DNA of 64,000 nucleotides from Microthrixaceae bacterium (GTDB lineage: Bacteria > Actinomycetota > Acidimicrobiia > Acidimicrobiales > DATDAH01), in the NCBI GenBank assembly GCA_020637195.1, contig JACJWK010000002.1, positions 186,001-250,000 of the forward strand. The letters are read 5' to 3'. This document shows, one piece after another, positions 38,843 to 47,287 of the stretch (positions within the stretch are counted from its first letter, which is position 1; every line of letters begins with the position of its first letter). Below the pieces are notes generated by a model. The model was not told where the DNA came from, ran no database searches, and saw nothing but the letters and a program-made list of their open reading frames with translations. Both the position numbers and the translations under genes were made by a program.

Positions 38843-40396
38843 GTGCCCCTCGACTTCGAGCGCTGCTACCGGGCGGTCCAGAGCCGTGACCCGCGCTTCG
38901 ACGGATGGTTCTTCACCGCCGTGCGCTCGACCGGGATCTACTGCCGCCCGAGCTGCCCGGCGGTCACGCCCAAGGCCGCCAACGTGTCGTTCCACGCCAC
39001 CGCCGCGGCCGCGCAGGCCGCCGGCTACCGGGCGTGCCTGCGCTGCCGCCCCGACGCCACCCCGGGCTCGCCCGAGTGGGACGCGCGCGCCGACCTCGTC
39101 GGGCGGGCCATGCGGCTCATCGCCGACGGCGTCGTCGACCGTGAAGGCGTCGCGGGTCTCGCCCGGCGACTGCACTACAGCGAGCGCCACGTCCACCGCC
39201 AGCTCGTCGCCGAGGTCGGCGCGGGACCGATCGCGCTCGCCCGGGCCCAACGCGCCAACGCCGCCCGGCTGCTGATCGAGACCACCGACCTCCCCGTCTC
39301 GCAGGTCGCGTTCGCGGCCGGGTTCTCGAGCATCCGCCAGTTCAACGACACCATCCGGGCCGTGTTCGCCCGGACCCCGAGCGAGCTGCGTGCCCACGGC
39401 CGCGATCGGGGTGAGCGCACCCCCGGTGCGCTCACCGTCCGCCTGCCCCACCGTCGGCCGCTCGACCCGGCGGGCCTGCTGCGCTTCCTCGGCGCCCGGG
39501 CCGTCCCCGGTCTCGAGGAGGTGGCCGCCGATGGCGCCTACCGGCGGGCCCTGCGCCTCCCCCAGGGCACCGGGGTCGTCACGGTGCGCCTTCCCCCCGG
39601 GAGCCAGGCCGCCCACGTCGACGTGACGTTCCGGCTCACGGACCTGCGCGACCTCGCCGCCGCGGTCGAGCGCACGAGACGGCTGCTCGACCTCGACGCC
39701 GACCCGGTCGCGGTCGCCGAGCACCTCGGCGCCGACGCCCTCCTGGGGCCGCTCGTCGCCGCCGGCCCGGGTCGCCGGGTGCCGGGCACCGTCGACGGGG
39801 CCGAGCTGGCCGTGCGGGCGGTGCTCGGCCAGCAGGTGTCGGTGGCGGGCGCCCGCACGCTCGCCGGGCGCCTCGTCGCCGCGGCCGGGACCCCGCTGGC
39901 CCGACCCGAGGGCACCCTCACCCACGTCTTCCCGTCGCCGGCGGCGGTGGCCGACGGCGTGGGCGCGGTGGGCATGCCCGCCACCCGCCGCGCCGCGCTC
40001 GTGGCGCTGTCGGCCGCGCTCGACGACGACCTCGCGCTCGACCCCGGGGCCGACCGCGCCGACGTCGAGCGCCGGCTGCTGGCCGTGCCCGGCATCGGGC
40101 CGTGGACGGCCGGCTACGTCGCGCTGCGGGCCCTCGGCGACCCCGACGCCTTCCTCCCCGGCGACCTCGGCGTGCGCCACGCGCTCACCGGCCTCGGCGT
40201 GGCGGGCGACCCCGCCGCCGCGGCCCGCACGGCCGAGCGCTGGCGCCCGTGGCGGGCGTACGCCCTCGTGCACCTGTGGGCCTCGCTCGACGCGGCGTCC
40301 CCCGCACGCTCCTCCGGTCCGGCCGCACGCCCCGACCCTCCCGACCCTTCCCGTCCCGCCGACCCTCCCGACCCCGCCCTGCGAAAGGACCGTTGA
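38843..40396 (+). CDS. Ada N-terminal zinc domain - AraC HTH - AlkA glycosylase fusion
   Basis: A 517-residue DNA-repair and regulatory fusion. Residues 1-80 are the Ada zinc domain with C34, C38, C65 and C68, one of which accepts methyl groups from phosphotriesters and switches on the regulator. An AraC-type double HTH follows (GVAGLARRLHYSERHVHRQL, VAFAAGFSSIRQFNDTIRAVF). The C-terminal 300 residues are an AlkA 3-methyladenine glycosylase with the HhH motif VPGIGPWTAGYVALRALG and the catalytic aspartate in LPGDLGV. The Ada O6-methyltransferase domain is absent and supplied by the overlapping ogt gene. It should be the self-inducing sensor of alkylation damage. Confidence 0.93.
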   Translation: MPLDFERCYRAVQSRDPRFDGWFFTAVRSTGIYCRPSCPAVTPKAANVSFHATAAAAQAAGYRACLRCRPDATPGSPEWDARADLVGRAMRLIADGVVDREGVAGLARRLHYSERHVHRQLVAEVGAGPIALARAQRANAARLLIETTDLPVSQVAFAAGFSSIRQFNDTIRAVFARTPSELRAHGRDRGERTPGALTVRLPHRRPLDPAGLLRFLGARAVPGLEEVAADGAYRRALRLPQGTGVVTVRLPPGSQAAHVDVTFRLTDLRDLAAAVERTRRLLDLDADPVAVAEHLGADALLGPLVAAGPGRRVPGTVDGAELAVRAVLGQQVSVAGARTLAGRLVAAAGTPLARPEGTLTHVFPSPAAVADGVGAVGMPATRRAALVALSAALDDDLALDPGADRADVERRLLAVPGIGPWTAGYVALRALGDPDAFLPGDLGVRHALTGLGVAGDPAAAARTAERWRPWRAYALVHLWASLDAASPARSSGPAARPDPPDPSRPADPPDPALRKDR

Positions 40397-40905
40397 TGTC
40401 GACCCCGTCCCCCCACACCGCCACCGTCCCCACCCCGGTCGGGCCGCTCACGATCGTCGCCGCCGGCGACACCGTGCTGGCCGCGGGCTGGACCGACGAC
40501 CCCGATGCGCTCGTCGCGCTCATCGCCCCGGCGCTGCGCCCCGACGGCCTGCGGCGGTCGCCGCACCTCGGCGCCATCACCGACGCCGTGGCGGCCTACG
40601 TCGAGGGCGACCTGGGGGCGGTGGACCGTGTGCCCGTCCACCAGCGCTCGGGCCCGTTCCTGGAGGAGGCATGGACGGTCCTGCGCACCGTCCCGGCCGG
40701 CGCGCCGGTGACCTATGCCGAGCTCGCGGCCAAGGCGGGTCGACCGGACGCCGTGCGGGCGGCCGCCAGCGCCTGCGCGCGCAACGCGGCCGCGCTGTTC
40801 GTGCCCTGCCACCGCGTCGTGCGGACCGGCGGGGGGCTGGGCGGTTTCCGGTGGGGCCTCGACGTCAAGCGCTGGCTGCTCGCCCACGAGGGCGCGCCGG
40901 TCTGA
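40396..40905 (+). CDS. ogt: methylated-DNA-[protein]-cysteine S-methyltransferase
   Basis: A 169-residue O6-alkylguanine repair protein. The acceptor cysteine is C138 in VPCHRVV, and ARNAAALF and TYAELAAKAG complete the DNA-binding HTH and active site. It removes O6-methyl groups from guanine in one irreversible step. The ATG at 40396 overlaps the stop of the Ada-AlkA gene (TGATG), so the two repair proteins are co-translated. ATG is preceded by AAAGGA 6 nt upstream. Confidence 0.92.
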   Translation: MSTPSPHTATVPTPVGPLTIVAAGDTVLAAGWTDDPDALVALIAPALRPDGLRRSPHLGAITDAVAAYVEGDLGAVDRVPVHQRSGPFLEEAWTVLRTVPAGAPVTYAELAAKAGRPDAVRAAASACARNAAALFVPCHRVVRTGGGLGGFRWGLDVKRWLLAHEGAPV

Positions 40906-40913
40906 CCCGCCCG

Positions 40914-41750
40914 TCAGTCGCGTCCCGCGGCGCGCTCGGCTCGGTCGGCGTCGAGCTCGGCGCCGACGAGGACGCTGCCGGCCCCGAGCCACAGCCACAG
41001 CAGGACGACCACGACGCCGGCGAGCGAGCCGTACGTGCGGCCGTAGCGGGAGAAGTTGGCCGTGTAGAGCGAGAAGCCCGCGGAGCTGACCAGCCAGCAG
41101 GCGGCGCCCACGACCGGCCCGGGCAGCAGGTGCAGGCCCCCCGAGCCGCCGCCGGTGACGCGGTAGAGGACGGCGAGGGCGACGGTCGTCATCGCGAAGA
41201 CCAGCGGCCAGCGCGACACGTCGAGCACCACCCGCACGACGTCACCGACCTCGGTGGTGCCCAGCGCCGGGGGCAGCACGACGACGAGCAGCGCCACGAG
41301 CACGACGACCACGATGGCGCCGAGGGTGAGGGCGAGGGACAGGCCGCGCTGCTCGACGAAGCGACGGGGGTGGCGGCCGTGGGCGATGTCGACGCCGCGC
41401 ACCAGGCTGTTCATCCCCGCGGACGCGGTCCACAGGGCGAGCAGCGTCCCCACCACGACGGCCACGGTGCGGCTGCCCCCGCCGCCGGCCGCGATCGAGC
41501 GCACCTGGGCCTCGACGAGCGACCGCACCTCGACCGGCACGGCGCCGGCGTGGTCGCCGAGCTGCTCGTCGATCCCGTCGGGGTCGGCGAACAGGCCGTA
41601 CCCCGCCAGCGCCACGATCACGGCGGGGACGAGGGCGAGGAACGCGTAGAACGCCACGCCCGCCGCCACCAGGGGCAGGAAGTGCTCGTCCGCCCGCCGC
41701 TTGACGCGACGGGCGGACGAGAGCAACCGGGTCGGTGCGCGGGCGCCCAC
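40914..41750 (-). CDS. YihY/virulence factor BrkB family membrane protein
   Basis: A 278-residue protein with about six membrane helices. FLPLVAAGVAFYAFLALVPAVIVALAGYGL and GTLLALWTASAGMNSLVRGVDIAHG are conserved YihY segments; FSLYTANFSRYGRTYGSLAGVVVVLLWLWL is the C-terminal signature. Once called ribonuclease BN by mistake, the family's function is still unclear; it may be a transporter. Its gene converges on ogt, 8 bp apart. Confidence 0.87.
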   Translation of the reverse strand: MGARAPTRLLSSARRVKRRADEHFLPLVAAGVAFYAFLALVPAVIVALAGYGLFADPDGIDEQLGDHAGAVPVEVRSLVEAQVRSIAAGGGGSRTVAVVVGTLLALWTASAGMNSLVRGVDIAHGRHPRRFVEQRGLSLALTLGAIVVVVLVALLVVVLPPALGTTEVGDVVRVVLDVSRWPLVFAMTTVALAVLYRVTGGGSGGLHLLPGPVVGAACWLVSSAGFSLYTANFSRYGRTYGSLAGVVVVLLWLWLGAGSVLVGAELDADRAERAAGRD

Positions 41751-41776
41751 CGACCCTTGCTACCGCATGGTGGCGG

Positions 41777-43756
41777 TCAGCTCGTGATCCGGAACACGTC
41801 CCGTGGCAGCTCGCCCCACTCGACGTCGGTGTTGCGGACGATCAGGCGACGCAGGCGGACGCGGTAGTCGATCCCGAACTTCTCCTGGATGCGGCGCAGA
41901 CCGGTGTCGTTGCCGTAGAAGAAGCGGTCGCCGTCCCGCAGGGCGGCGAACTGGCGCTCCCACATGGCCTGCTGGAGCGGGCCGAACTCGCTGCCCCGTC
42001 GGTGCCGCTCGGCGACCATGCCCACGAACGCGTCGACGTCGTCGACCGAGCCGTAGATGGCCCGCAGCCGGGCGGCGAGCGTCGTGCGGCGCACGGCCGA
42101 GACGGCGTCCTCGTCGGCGGCGTCGGAGCCGGGGGCCAAGACGTTGCCCGCGGCGTCGCGCAGCTCGACGATGTCGAGGATGTCCGGGTCGTCGAGCGGG
42201 TCGGCGGCGTCGATCTCCGGGTCGTCCGGGAACTGGTCGGTGCGCTCCCCGGTGATCTGGGTGAACGACGTGACCCGGGGCAGGCCGTACGCGGCCCGCA
42301 GGTCGTTGTAGGTCGGGATCCCGTGGTCACGGGCCCGGGCGATGTCGATGGCGGCCAGGTCGACGACGCCCGAGAAGCACTGGGTGAGGTCGGACTGGTC
42401 GTTGCACTGCGTGGCCGGGTCGGTGACGCCGGGACCGGGCACCTGGAACAGCACGCTGCGCAACTGGTTGTCGAACTGCTCGTCGTTGGCGTACTGACGC
42501 TCGGCACCGAGCGCCGCCAGCACCGCGCCCGCACCGACCTGCTCGAGCAGGTCCGGGTTGCCGAAGGCGACGTTCAGGGGGATGACCAGCTCGAGCTCGC
42601 CGTCGACGGGCGTGACGGTCACGCCCTGGGCGGTGAGGGCCGCCTGCGCGGCGGCGTCCAGGTCGGCGGCGTCCACCTCGACCTCGAACTCGCCGTGGAT
42701 CATGCTGTGGGCCCGGTAGCCGACCGTCGCGAACTCGTTCGAGATCGTCGCGTCGACCCGGGCGTCGTAGCCGCGGTAGCGGGGCAGGTCGATCCCCATC
42801 GCCGGGAGGAACTCCCGGTAGGTGATGTACTGCTGCTCGGCCATCACGACGCGGCGGGCGATGTCGAAGCGGCGCTGGGCGCTGAGCCGGGTGGGGAGCG
42901 CGTCCACGATCCGGTTGTGCTCGCGGGCGAACAGCGTGTGGATCGCGGTCAGGCCGATGTTCTCGTTGGCCCGGACGTCGCCGGCGACCGCCGCCTCGTC
43001 CGTGGTGCCGGTGAGGCGGCCCATGAGGTCCATCGCCGGCGCGCTCGCCGAGTCGCCCCGCTCGTCGCGCCGGGGGAGGTTGCCGTCGGCGTCGAGGAGC
43101 AGGTGGGGGCCGTTGTTGGACAGGTCCCCGTCGACGGGCCCCTCGCGGAGCCACTCGAGGCGCTCCTCGCTGCCGCCGTACACGTTCCAGGCGTCGAGGT
43201 ACGAGCTCACGGTGTTCACCTGCTCGGGGGTGCCGCCCCCGGTGGTGGCGTCCCTCGTGAACTGGATCACGCCGAAGTCGTTCGTGAACGCCTCGAGCGG
43301 GTCGGCGGCGTCGAAGGCGAGGTCGGCCGACTCGTCACCGGCCTGGCCGAGGCCGAGGGTGTGGTCGAGGAACTGGCCCCAGGCCCACCCCCACTGGGTG
43401 ACGCCGCGGGCCGAGAACAGGTTCTGGCCCCGGTCGTCGAAGATGCGGTTGCTGACGTACCGGGGCGAGGGCCCGTCGGCCATCGCGCCGGTGGCGTCGG
43501 CGTACGCGACCGGCCCGATGCGCGAGTAGGCCCGGTCGGCCGCCCCCTGCTGCGCACGGCGCGGGTTGTTGCCGGTGCCGTCGAGGCTGGGCACGCTGAT
43601 GCGCGCCGAGCGCGCCGGTCGGCCTCGCTCCTGGCCCGGTTCCTCGGCGGCGGCGATCGGGCTCGCGAGCGCGCCCGACACCAGTGCGGTGGCGAGCGTG
43701 ACGGCGAGCAGGGCGCGCCGGTGGGCGCGCGGGTGTCGCGGCAGATGTCGCGGCAT
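41777..43756 (-). CDS. secreted animal-type heme peroxidase (paralogue 1)
   Basis: A 659-residue exported peroxidase. A signal peptide precedes the catalytic part (HRRALLAVTLATALVSGALASPIAAA). Distal histidine and calcium site appear in WGWAWGQFLDHTLGLG, the catalytic arginine in IHTLFAREHNRIVDALP, and the proximal heme histidine in ATVGYRAHSMIHGEF. These are the landmarks of the animal heme-peroxidase family, in bacteria often secreted and oxidising halides or organics with H2O2. AAGGGGA precedes the ATG at 43756. It lies 84 bp downstream of a close paralogue on the same strand (43840), indicating a tandem duplication. Confidence 0.9.
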   Translation of the reverse strand: MPRHLPRHPRAHRRALLAVTLATALVSGALASPIAAAEEPGQERGRPARSARISVPSLDGTGNNPRRAQQGAADRAYSRIGPVAYADATGAMADGPSPRYVSNRIFDDRGQNLFSARGVTQWGWAWGQFLDHTLGLGQAGDESADLAFDAADPLEAFTNDFGVIQFTRDATTGGGTPEQVNTVSSYLDAWNVYGGSEERLEWLREGPVDGDLSNNGPHLLLDADGNLPRRDERGDSASAPAMDLMGRLTGTTDEAAVAGDVRANENIGLTAIHTLFAREHNRIVDALPTRLSAQRRFDIARRVVMAEQQYITYREFLPAMGIDLPRYRGYDARVDATISNEFATVGYRAHSMIHGEFEVEVDAADLDAAAQAALTAQGVTVTPVDGELELVIPLNVAFGNPDLLEQVGAGAVLAALGAERQYANDEQFDNQLRSVLFQVPGPGVTDPATQCNDQSDLTQCFSGVVDLAAIDIARARDHGIPTYNDLRAAYGLPRVTSFTQITGERTDQFPDDPEIDAADPLDDPDILDIVELRDAAGNVLAPGSDAADEDAVSAVRRTTLAARLRAIYGSVDDVDAFVGMVAERHRRGSEFGPLQQAMWERQFAALRDGDRFFYGNDTGLRRIQEKFGIDYRVRLRRLIVRNTDVEWGELPRDVFRITS

Positions 43757-43839
43757 GGATTCCCCTTGGTGGACGGATGTGTCGCCTGCTCCAGCGCCCG
43801 AGCGCCGTCCGGGGGTACGGGGTGGGTCGAGCCGCCCGT

Positions 43840-45831
43840 TCAGGGCACCCGCAGGAACCGGGCGTCCGCGGGCAGAGCCGCAGGCAGGTCGGTGTTGCGG
43901 GCGACGAGCTCGTCGAGCGAGACCCGGTGGTCGATGCCGAACCGGCGCCGGATCGTCACCAGCCCGGGGTCGTCCCGGTTGGCGTGGAAGTACCGGTCGC
44001 CGGCGCGCAGCGCCTCGAACTGGCGGGCCCAGATGGCGGTCTGGAGCGGTCCCATCTCGCTGTCGGGCAGGTGGGGCTCGGACAGCATCCCGACGAGCGC
44101 GTCGACGGCGTCGACCGTGCCGTAGACGGCCCGGAGGCGGGCGGCGACCGTCGAGCGGTGCACGGCGCGGACCGGCTCGTCGCCCGGGGGCTCGACGCGG
44201 ATCACGTCGAGGATGTTCGGGTCGTCGATCGGATCGTCGGGGTCGATGAGGGGCGACACGGGGAACTGATCGGTCGCCTCGCCGGTGATCTGGGTGAACG
44301 ACGTGACCCGGGGCAGGCCGTACGCGGCCCGGAGGTCGTTGTAGCCGGGGATGCCGTGGTCGCGGGCCCGGGCGAGGTCCACGGCGGCCAGGTCGACCAC
44401 GCCCGTGAAGCACGCCGAGAGGTCGTCCTGGTCCTCGCACTGGGTGGCGGGATCGGTGACGCCGGGCCCCGGGACCTGGAAGAGGACGCTGCGGAGCTGG
44501 TTGTCGACCTGCTCGTCGTTCGCGTACTGGAGCTGGTGGCCGAGGCCGGCGAGCACGGCGTCGACGCCGACCTCCTCGAGCAGGTCCGGGTTGGCGAACC
44601 CGACGTGCAGGGGGATGGACAGGTGCCAGCCCGCCGCCGTGGCGGTGACCCGCACGCCCTGTCCGCGCAGCGACTCGGCCCCGGCCGCGTCGAGCGCGCC
44701 GGCGGCGACGTCGGCGACGAACGCGCCGTGGACCATGCTGTGGGCGCGGAAGCCCACGGTGGCGAACTCGTTGGACAGCTTCGGGTTCACGTCGGGGTCG
44801 TAGCCGGCGTAGGGCGCCAGGCGGACGCCGACGGCGGGGAGGAACTCGCGGTACGTGACGTACTGCATCTCGGCCATCACGACGCGGCGGGCGATGTCGA
44901 AGCGGCGCTGGTCGCTGAGGCCGGGTGGGAGCTGATCGACCAGACGGTTGTGCTCGCGGGCGAACAGCGTGTGGATCGCGGTCAGCGCGAGGTTCTCGTT
45001 GGCGCGGACGTCGCCCGCCACGACCGCCGCCTCCGGTCGGGCCTGCAGCCGCCCCTGGAGCTCCATCGCCGGCGCGGCCGACGGGTCACCCCGCTCGTCG
45101 CGCCGGGGGAGGTTGCCGGCGGCGTCGAGCAGCAGGTGGGGGCCGTTGTCGGACAGGTCCCCGTTCACGGGTCCCTCGCGGAGCCACTCGAGCCGCTCGT
45201 CGGTGCCGCCGTAGACGTTCCACGCGTCCAGGTACGAGCTCAGCGCGTTGACCTGCTGGCGGCGCGCCCGCCCGGGGGCCGCGGCGCTGCGGGAGAACGA
45301 CAGGATCCCGAAGTCGTTCGTGAACTCCTCGAGGGGGTCGTCGGCGTCGAACTCGAGGTCGGCCGCCTCGCCGCCCGGCTGGGCCAGGCCCAGCGTGTGG
45401 TCGAGGAACTGCCCCCAGGCCCAGACCCACTGGGTGGCGCCGCGCCCGGAGAAGAGGTTGATGCCGCGGTCGTTGAAGATGCGGTTGCTGACGTAGCGGG
45501 GTGACGGTCCGGGCACCATCGCGCCCTGACCGTCCGGGTAGGCCGGAGGTGCCACGCGCCCGTAGGGGCGACCGGCGCGGCCGCGGCCCCGGCGCTCCGG
45601 GTTGTTCCCCCAGCCGTCGAGGCGGGGCACGGTGATGCGGGCCCGCCGCTCGCCGGCGGCGCCCTCGGTCGGCGGTGGGGCGGGGGAGGCCGCGGTCACC
45701 GGCGACCGTGGTCCCGAGGGGGACGCCGACGCCGCCGGGGAGACCGTGGCCACGGTGAGCGTCGCCGCGGCGACGAGCAGCGGGCCGAGCCCGAGCGGTG
45801 GCTTCGCGCCCTGTCTCGTCCGTCGCAGCAC
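43840..45831 (-). CDS. secreted animal-type heme peroxidase (paralogue 2)
   Basis: A 663-residue paralogue of the peroxidase at 41777; long stretches are nearly identical (VRANENLALTAIHTLFAREHNR, RSVLFQVPGPGVTDPATQC, AYGLPRVTSFTQITGE). Distal histidine is in WVWAWGQFLDHTLGLA, proximal histidine in ATVGFRAHSMVHGAF. The N-terminus is an exported signal (LGLGPLLVAAATLTVATVSPAASA). The start is GTG 45831; TACGGT at 45867-45862 would make a leader of about 30 nt. The two proteins differ most in the first 100 residues and the C-terminal acidic loop, so they may act on different substrates. Confidence 0.9.
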   Translation of the reverse strand: MLRRTRQGAKPPLGLGPLLVAAATLTVATVSPAASASPSGPRSPVTAASPAPPPTEGAAGERRARITVPRLDGWGNNPERRGRGRAGRPYGRVAPPAYPDGQGAMVPGPSPRYVSNRIFNDRGINLFSGRGATQWVWAWGQFLDHTLGLAQPGGEAADLEFDADDPLEEFTNDFGILSFSRSAAAPGRARRQQVNALSSYLDAWNVYGGTDERLEWLREGPVNGDLSDNGPHLLLDAAGNLPRRDERGDPSAAPAMELQGRLQARPEAAVVAGDVRANENLALTAIHTLFAREHNRLVDQLPPGLSDQRRFDIARRVVMAEMQYVTYREFLPAVGVRLAPYAGYDPDVNPKLSNEFATVGFRAHSMVHGAFVADVAAGALDAAGAESLRGQGVRVTATAAGWHLSIPLHVGFANPDLLEEVGVDAVLAGLGHQLQYANDEQVDNQLRSVLFQVPGPGVTDPATQCEDQDDLSACFTGVVDLAAVDLARARDHGIPGYNDLRAAYGLPRVTSFTQITGEATDQFPVSPLIDPDDPIDDPNILDVIRVEPPGDEPVRAVHRSTVAARLRAVYGTVDAVDALVGMLSEPHLPDSEMGPLQTAIWARQFEALRAGDRYFHANRDDPGLVTIRRRFGIDHRVSLDELVARNTDLPAALPADARFLRVP

Positions 45832-45860
45832 GCCCTCAGGTTCCTCTCACACGGCGTCCG

Positions 45861-45870
45861 TACCGTACCG
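45861..45870. promoter_or_regulatory. overlapping divergent -10 elements
   Basis: TACCGT (plus, 45861-45866) and TACGGT (minus, 45867-45862) overlap almost completely in TACCGTACCG, midway between the peroxidase start (45831) and the anti-sigma-like start (45895). Both give leaders of about 25-30 nt; it looks like a bidirectional promoter. Confidence 0.4.
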
Positions 45871-45894
45871 CAGCCCTCGAGCGCTGCTCCTGTC

Positions 45895-46385
45895 ATGCCC
45901 CCGACCGACCGCACCGACGCCCCGTCCGCCGTCCCGCCCGACGGGACCGCCGAAGCCGAGCTCGTGGCGCGCCTGCGCCGGCTCGGGAGTGCGCCCGTGC
46001 CCGCCGAGCTCGAGGCTCGCCACCTCGCCGCGTGCGCCCGCGAGGAGCCCGCCGGGCGCCGGCGCCACGGGCGGATCGCGGTGGCCGCGGTCGCGCCGCC
46101 GGCCTCGTGCTCGGCTCGACCAGCCTGGCGGCCGCGGGCGTCCTGCCGGCCCCTGCGCAGTCGGCGATGTCCACCACGCTGCGCCGGATCGGCGTCGAGG
46201 TCCCCCAGCACGGTGCGGCTGCGGCGACAGCGCGAGGGCCGTCGGCGAGACACCGGGAGGGCGCCGGGCCGGGCGTCCGCGCACGCGAGACGAGCCCGCG
46301 TGACGAGCCGCGGGACCGCGCCGAGGGCGGCCGTCGTGCCGAGGGCGGCGCCGGCGAGGCGCAGCGCGCACCTGGTCCGACCTGA
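45895..46385 (+). pseudogene. putative anti-sigma-like membrane protein, one frameshift
   Basis: The first frame encodes about 65 residues of a cytoplasmic domain (AEAELVARLRRLG, AELEARHLAACAREEPAG) ending RHGRIAVAAVA; one base is missing near 46091, and the next frame continues with a membrane helix (AAGLVLGSTSLAAAGVLPAPAQSAM) and STTLRRIGVEVPQHG, then an extracytoplasmic basic tail to 46385. This cytoplasmic-helix-external layout is that of an anti-sigma factor, and an ECF sigma gene follows on the same strand. The anti-sigma role is inferred; the zinc motif was not seen. The missing base may be a sequencing error. Confidence 0.5.
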
Positions 46386-46706
46386 GCGGCGACACGGGGC
46401 GCGACGACCGGGGCCGACCCGCCGACGACGAGCCCACCGGCGCGCGCGCCGTCGCCGTCGGCCGGCCGAAGCCGCTGCGCTGCCGCGCGACCGCGGGCCG
46501 GGACCGCCCCTGATCCCCGGATGCCGAGGACCCGGCCGATGCCCCCACCGCCGCGGGCGCCCCCTGCCCCTGCGGGTGCGGCCGCCGACGCCACAACCGG
46601 CGCCGCACCGAAGCGGAGCGACGCCTGCTGGTCGGGCGCCGCCCGCCCCCGACGGCCGGCGGCGGTCGGGACCCGAGGCCGCCGCCCCGACCCGCCCGGA
46701 GACCCC
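46386..46706 (+). other. 321-bp region between anti-sigma-like and sigma genes
   Basis: Very GC-rich and open in several frames. It encodes only Arg/Pro/Ala-rich low-complexity peptides in all plus frames, consistent with the decayed end of the anti-sigma-like gene. Nothing else is supported. Confidence 0.4.
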
Positions 46707-47276
46707 GTGACGGCGTCCGTCCGCGACCTCGGGGTCGCCCGCCGCCGTCGGCCGTCCGCCCCCGACGCCGGCGGGCGCGACGAACGCCGCCGTCCCGGCG
46801 CACCGTTCCGGCCCGACGCGGCCGCGGCCTACCGCGAGCTCGCCCCGGCCGTGCTCGGCTACCTGCGGGCGCGTCGGGCGCCGGACCCCGAGGACCTGCT
46901 CGGGGAGGTGTTCCTCCAGGTGAGCCGCGATCTCGGCGGGTTCCGGGGCGACGCCACCGACCTCCGGCGCTGGGTGTTCACCATCGCCCGCAACCGGATG
47001 ACCGACGCGTTCCGTCGACGGGCCCGGCGCCCCGCCCTCGTGGACCGGGATCCGCCCGTGGTCGCGGCGCCCCCGCCGCCCGACCCCGTCGACGAGGAGC
47101 TGGTCGCCGCGCTGGCCGGGCTGGGCGACGAGCAGCGCGAGGTCGTGGTGCTGCGCTTCGTGGTCGACCTCTCGCTCGAGGACGTGGCCGCGGTCACCGG
47201 TCGGAGCGCGAACGCGGTCAAGGCCATGCAGCACCGCGCGCTGCGCAACCTCCGGCGGGCGCTCGCCGACGCGTAG
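46707..47276 (+). CDS. ECF-type RNA polymerase sigma factor
   Basis: A 189-residue sigma-70 family factor with regions 2 and 4 only. Region 2 reads DPEDLLGEVFLQVSRDLGGFRG and DLRRWVFTIARNRMTDAFRRRAR, which would melt the -10 element; region 4 reads LGDEQREVVVLRFVVDLSLEDVAAVTGRSANAVKAMQHRALRNLRRAL, the -35 binding HTH. GTG 46707 was chosen with GGAGA 5 nt upstream; the open frame to 46521 is low-complexity. The upstream anti-sigma-like gene suggests control by an envelope signal; the divergent peroxidases could be targets. Confidence 0.87.
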   Translation: MTASVRDLGVARRRRPSAPDAGGRDERRRPGAPFRPDAAAAYRELAPAVLGYLRARRAPDPEDLLGEVFLQVSRDLGGFRGDATDLRRWVFTIARNRMTDAFRRRARRPALVDRDPPVVAAPPPPDPVDEELVAALAGLGDEQREVVVLRFVVDLSLEDVAAVTGRSANAVKAMQHRALRNLRRALADA

Positions 47277-47279
47277 CGT
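47274..47279 (+). promoter_or_regulatory. -10 element of the serine hydrolase gene
   Basis: TAGCGT overlaps the end of the sigma gene and ends 8 nt before the GTG at 47288; leaderless start. Confidence 0.45.
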
Positions 47280-47287
47280 GCTCGGGC

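Noticed and set aside
35469..40273. Very long minus-strand open frames opposite the CoA-transferase, ABC and Ada-AlkA genes
   Set aside because: They have no family motifs and arise because stop codons are rare antisense to high-GC genes; the plus-strand genes are unambiguous.
40914..41750. Ribonuclease BN
   Set aside because: YihY/BrkB proteins were once labelled so; the sequence is a polytopic membrane protein with no nuclease motif.
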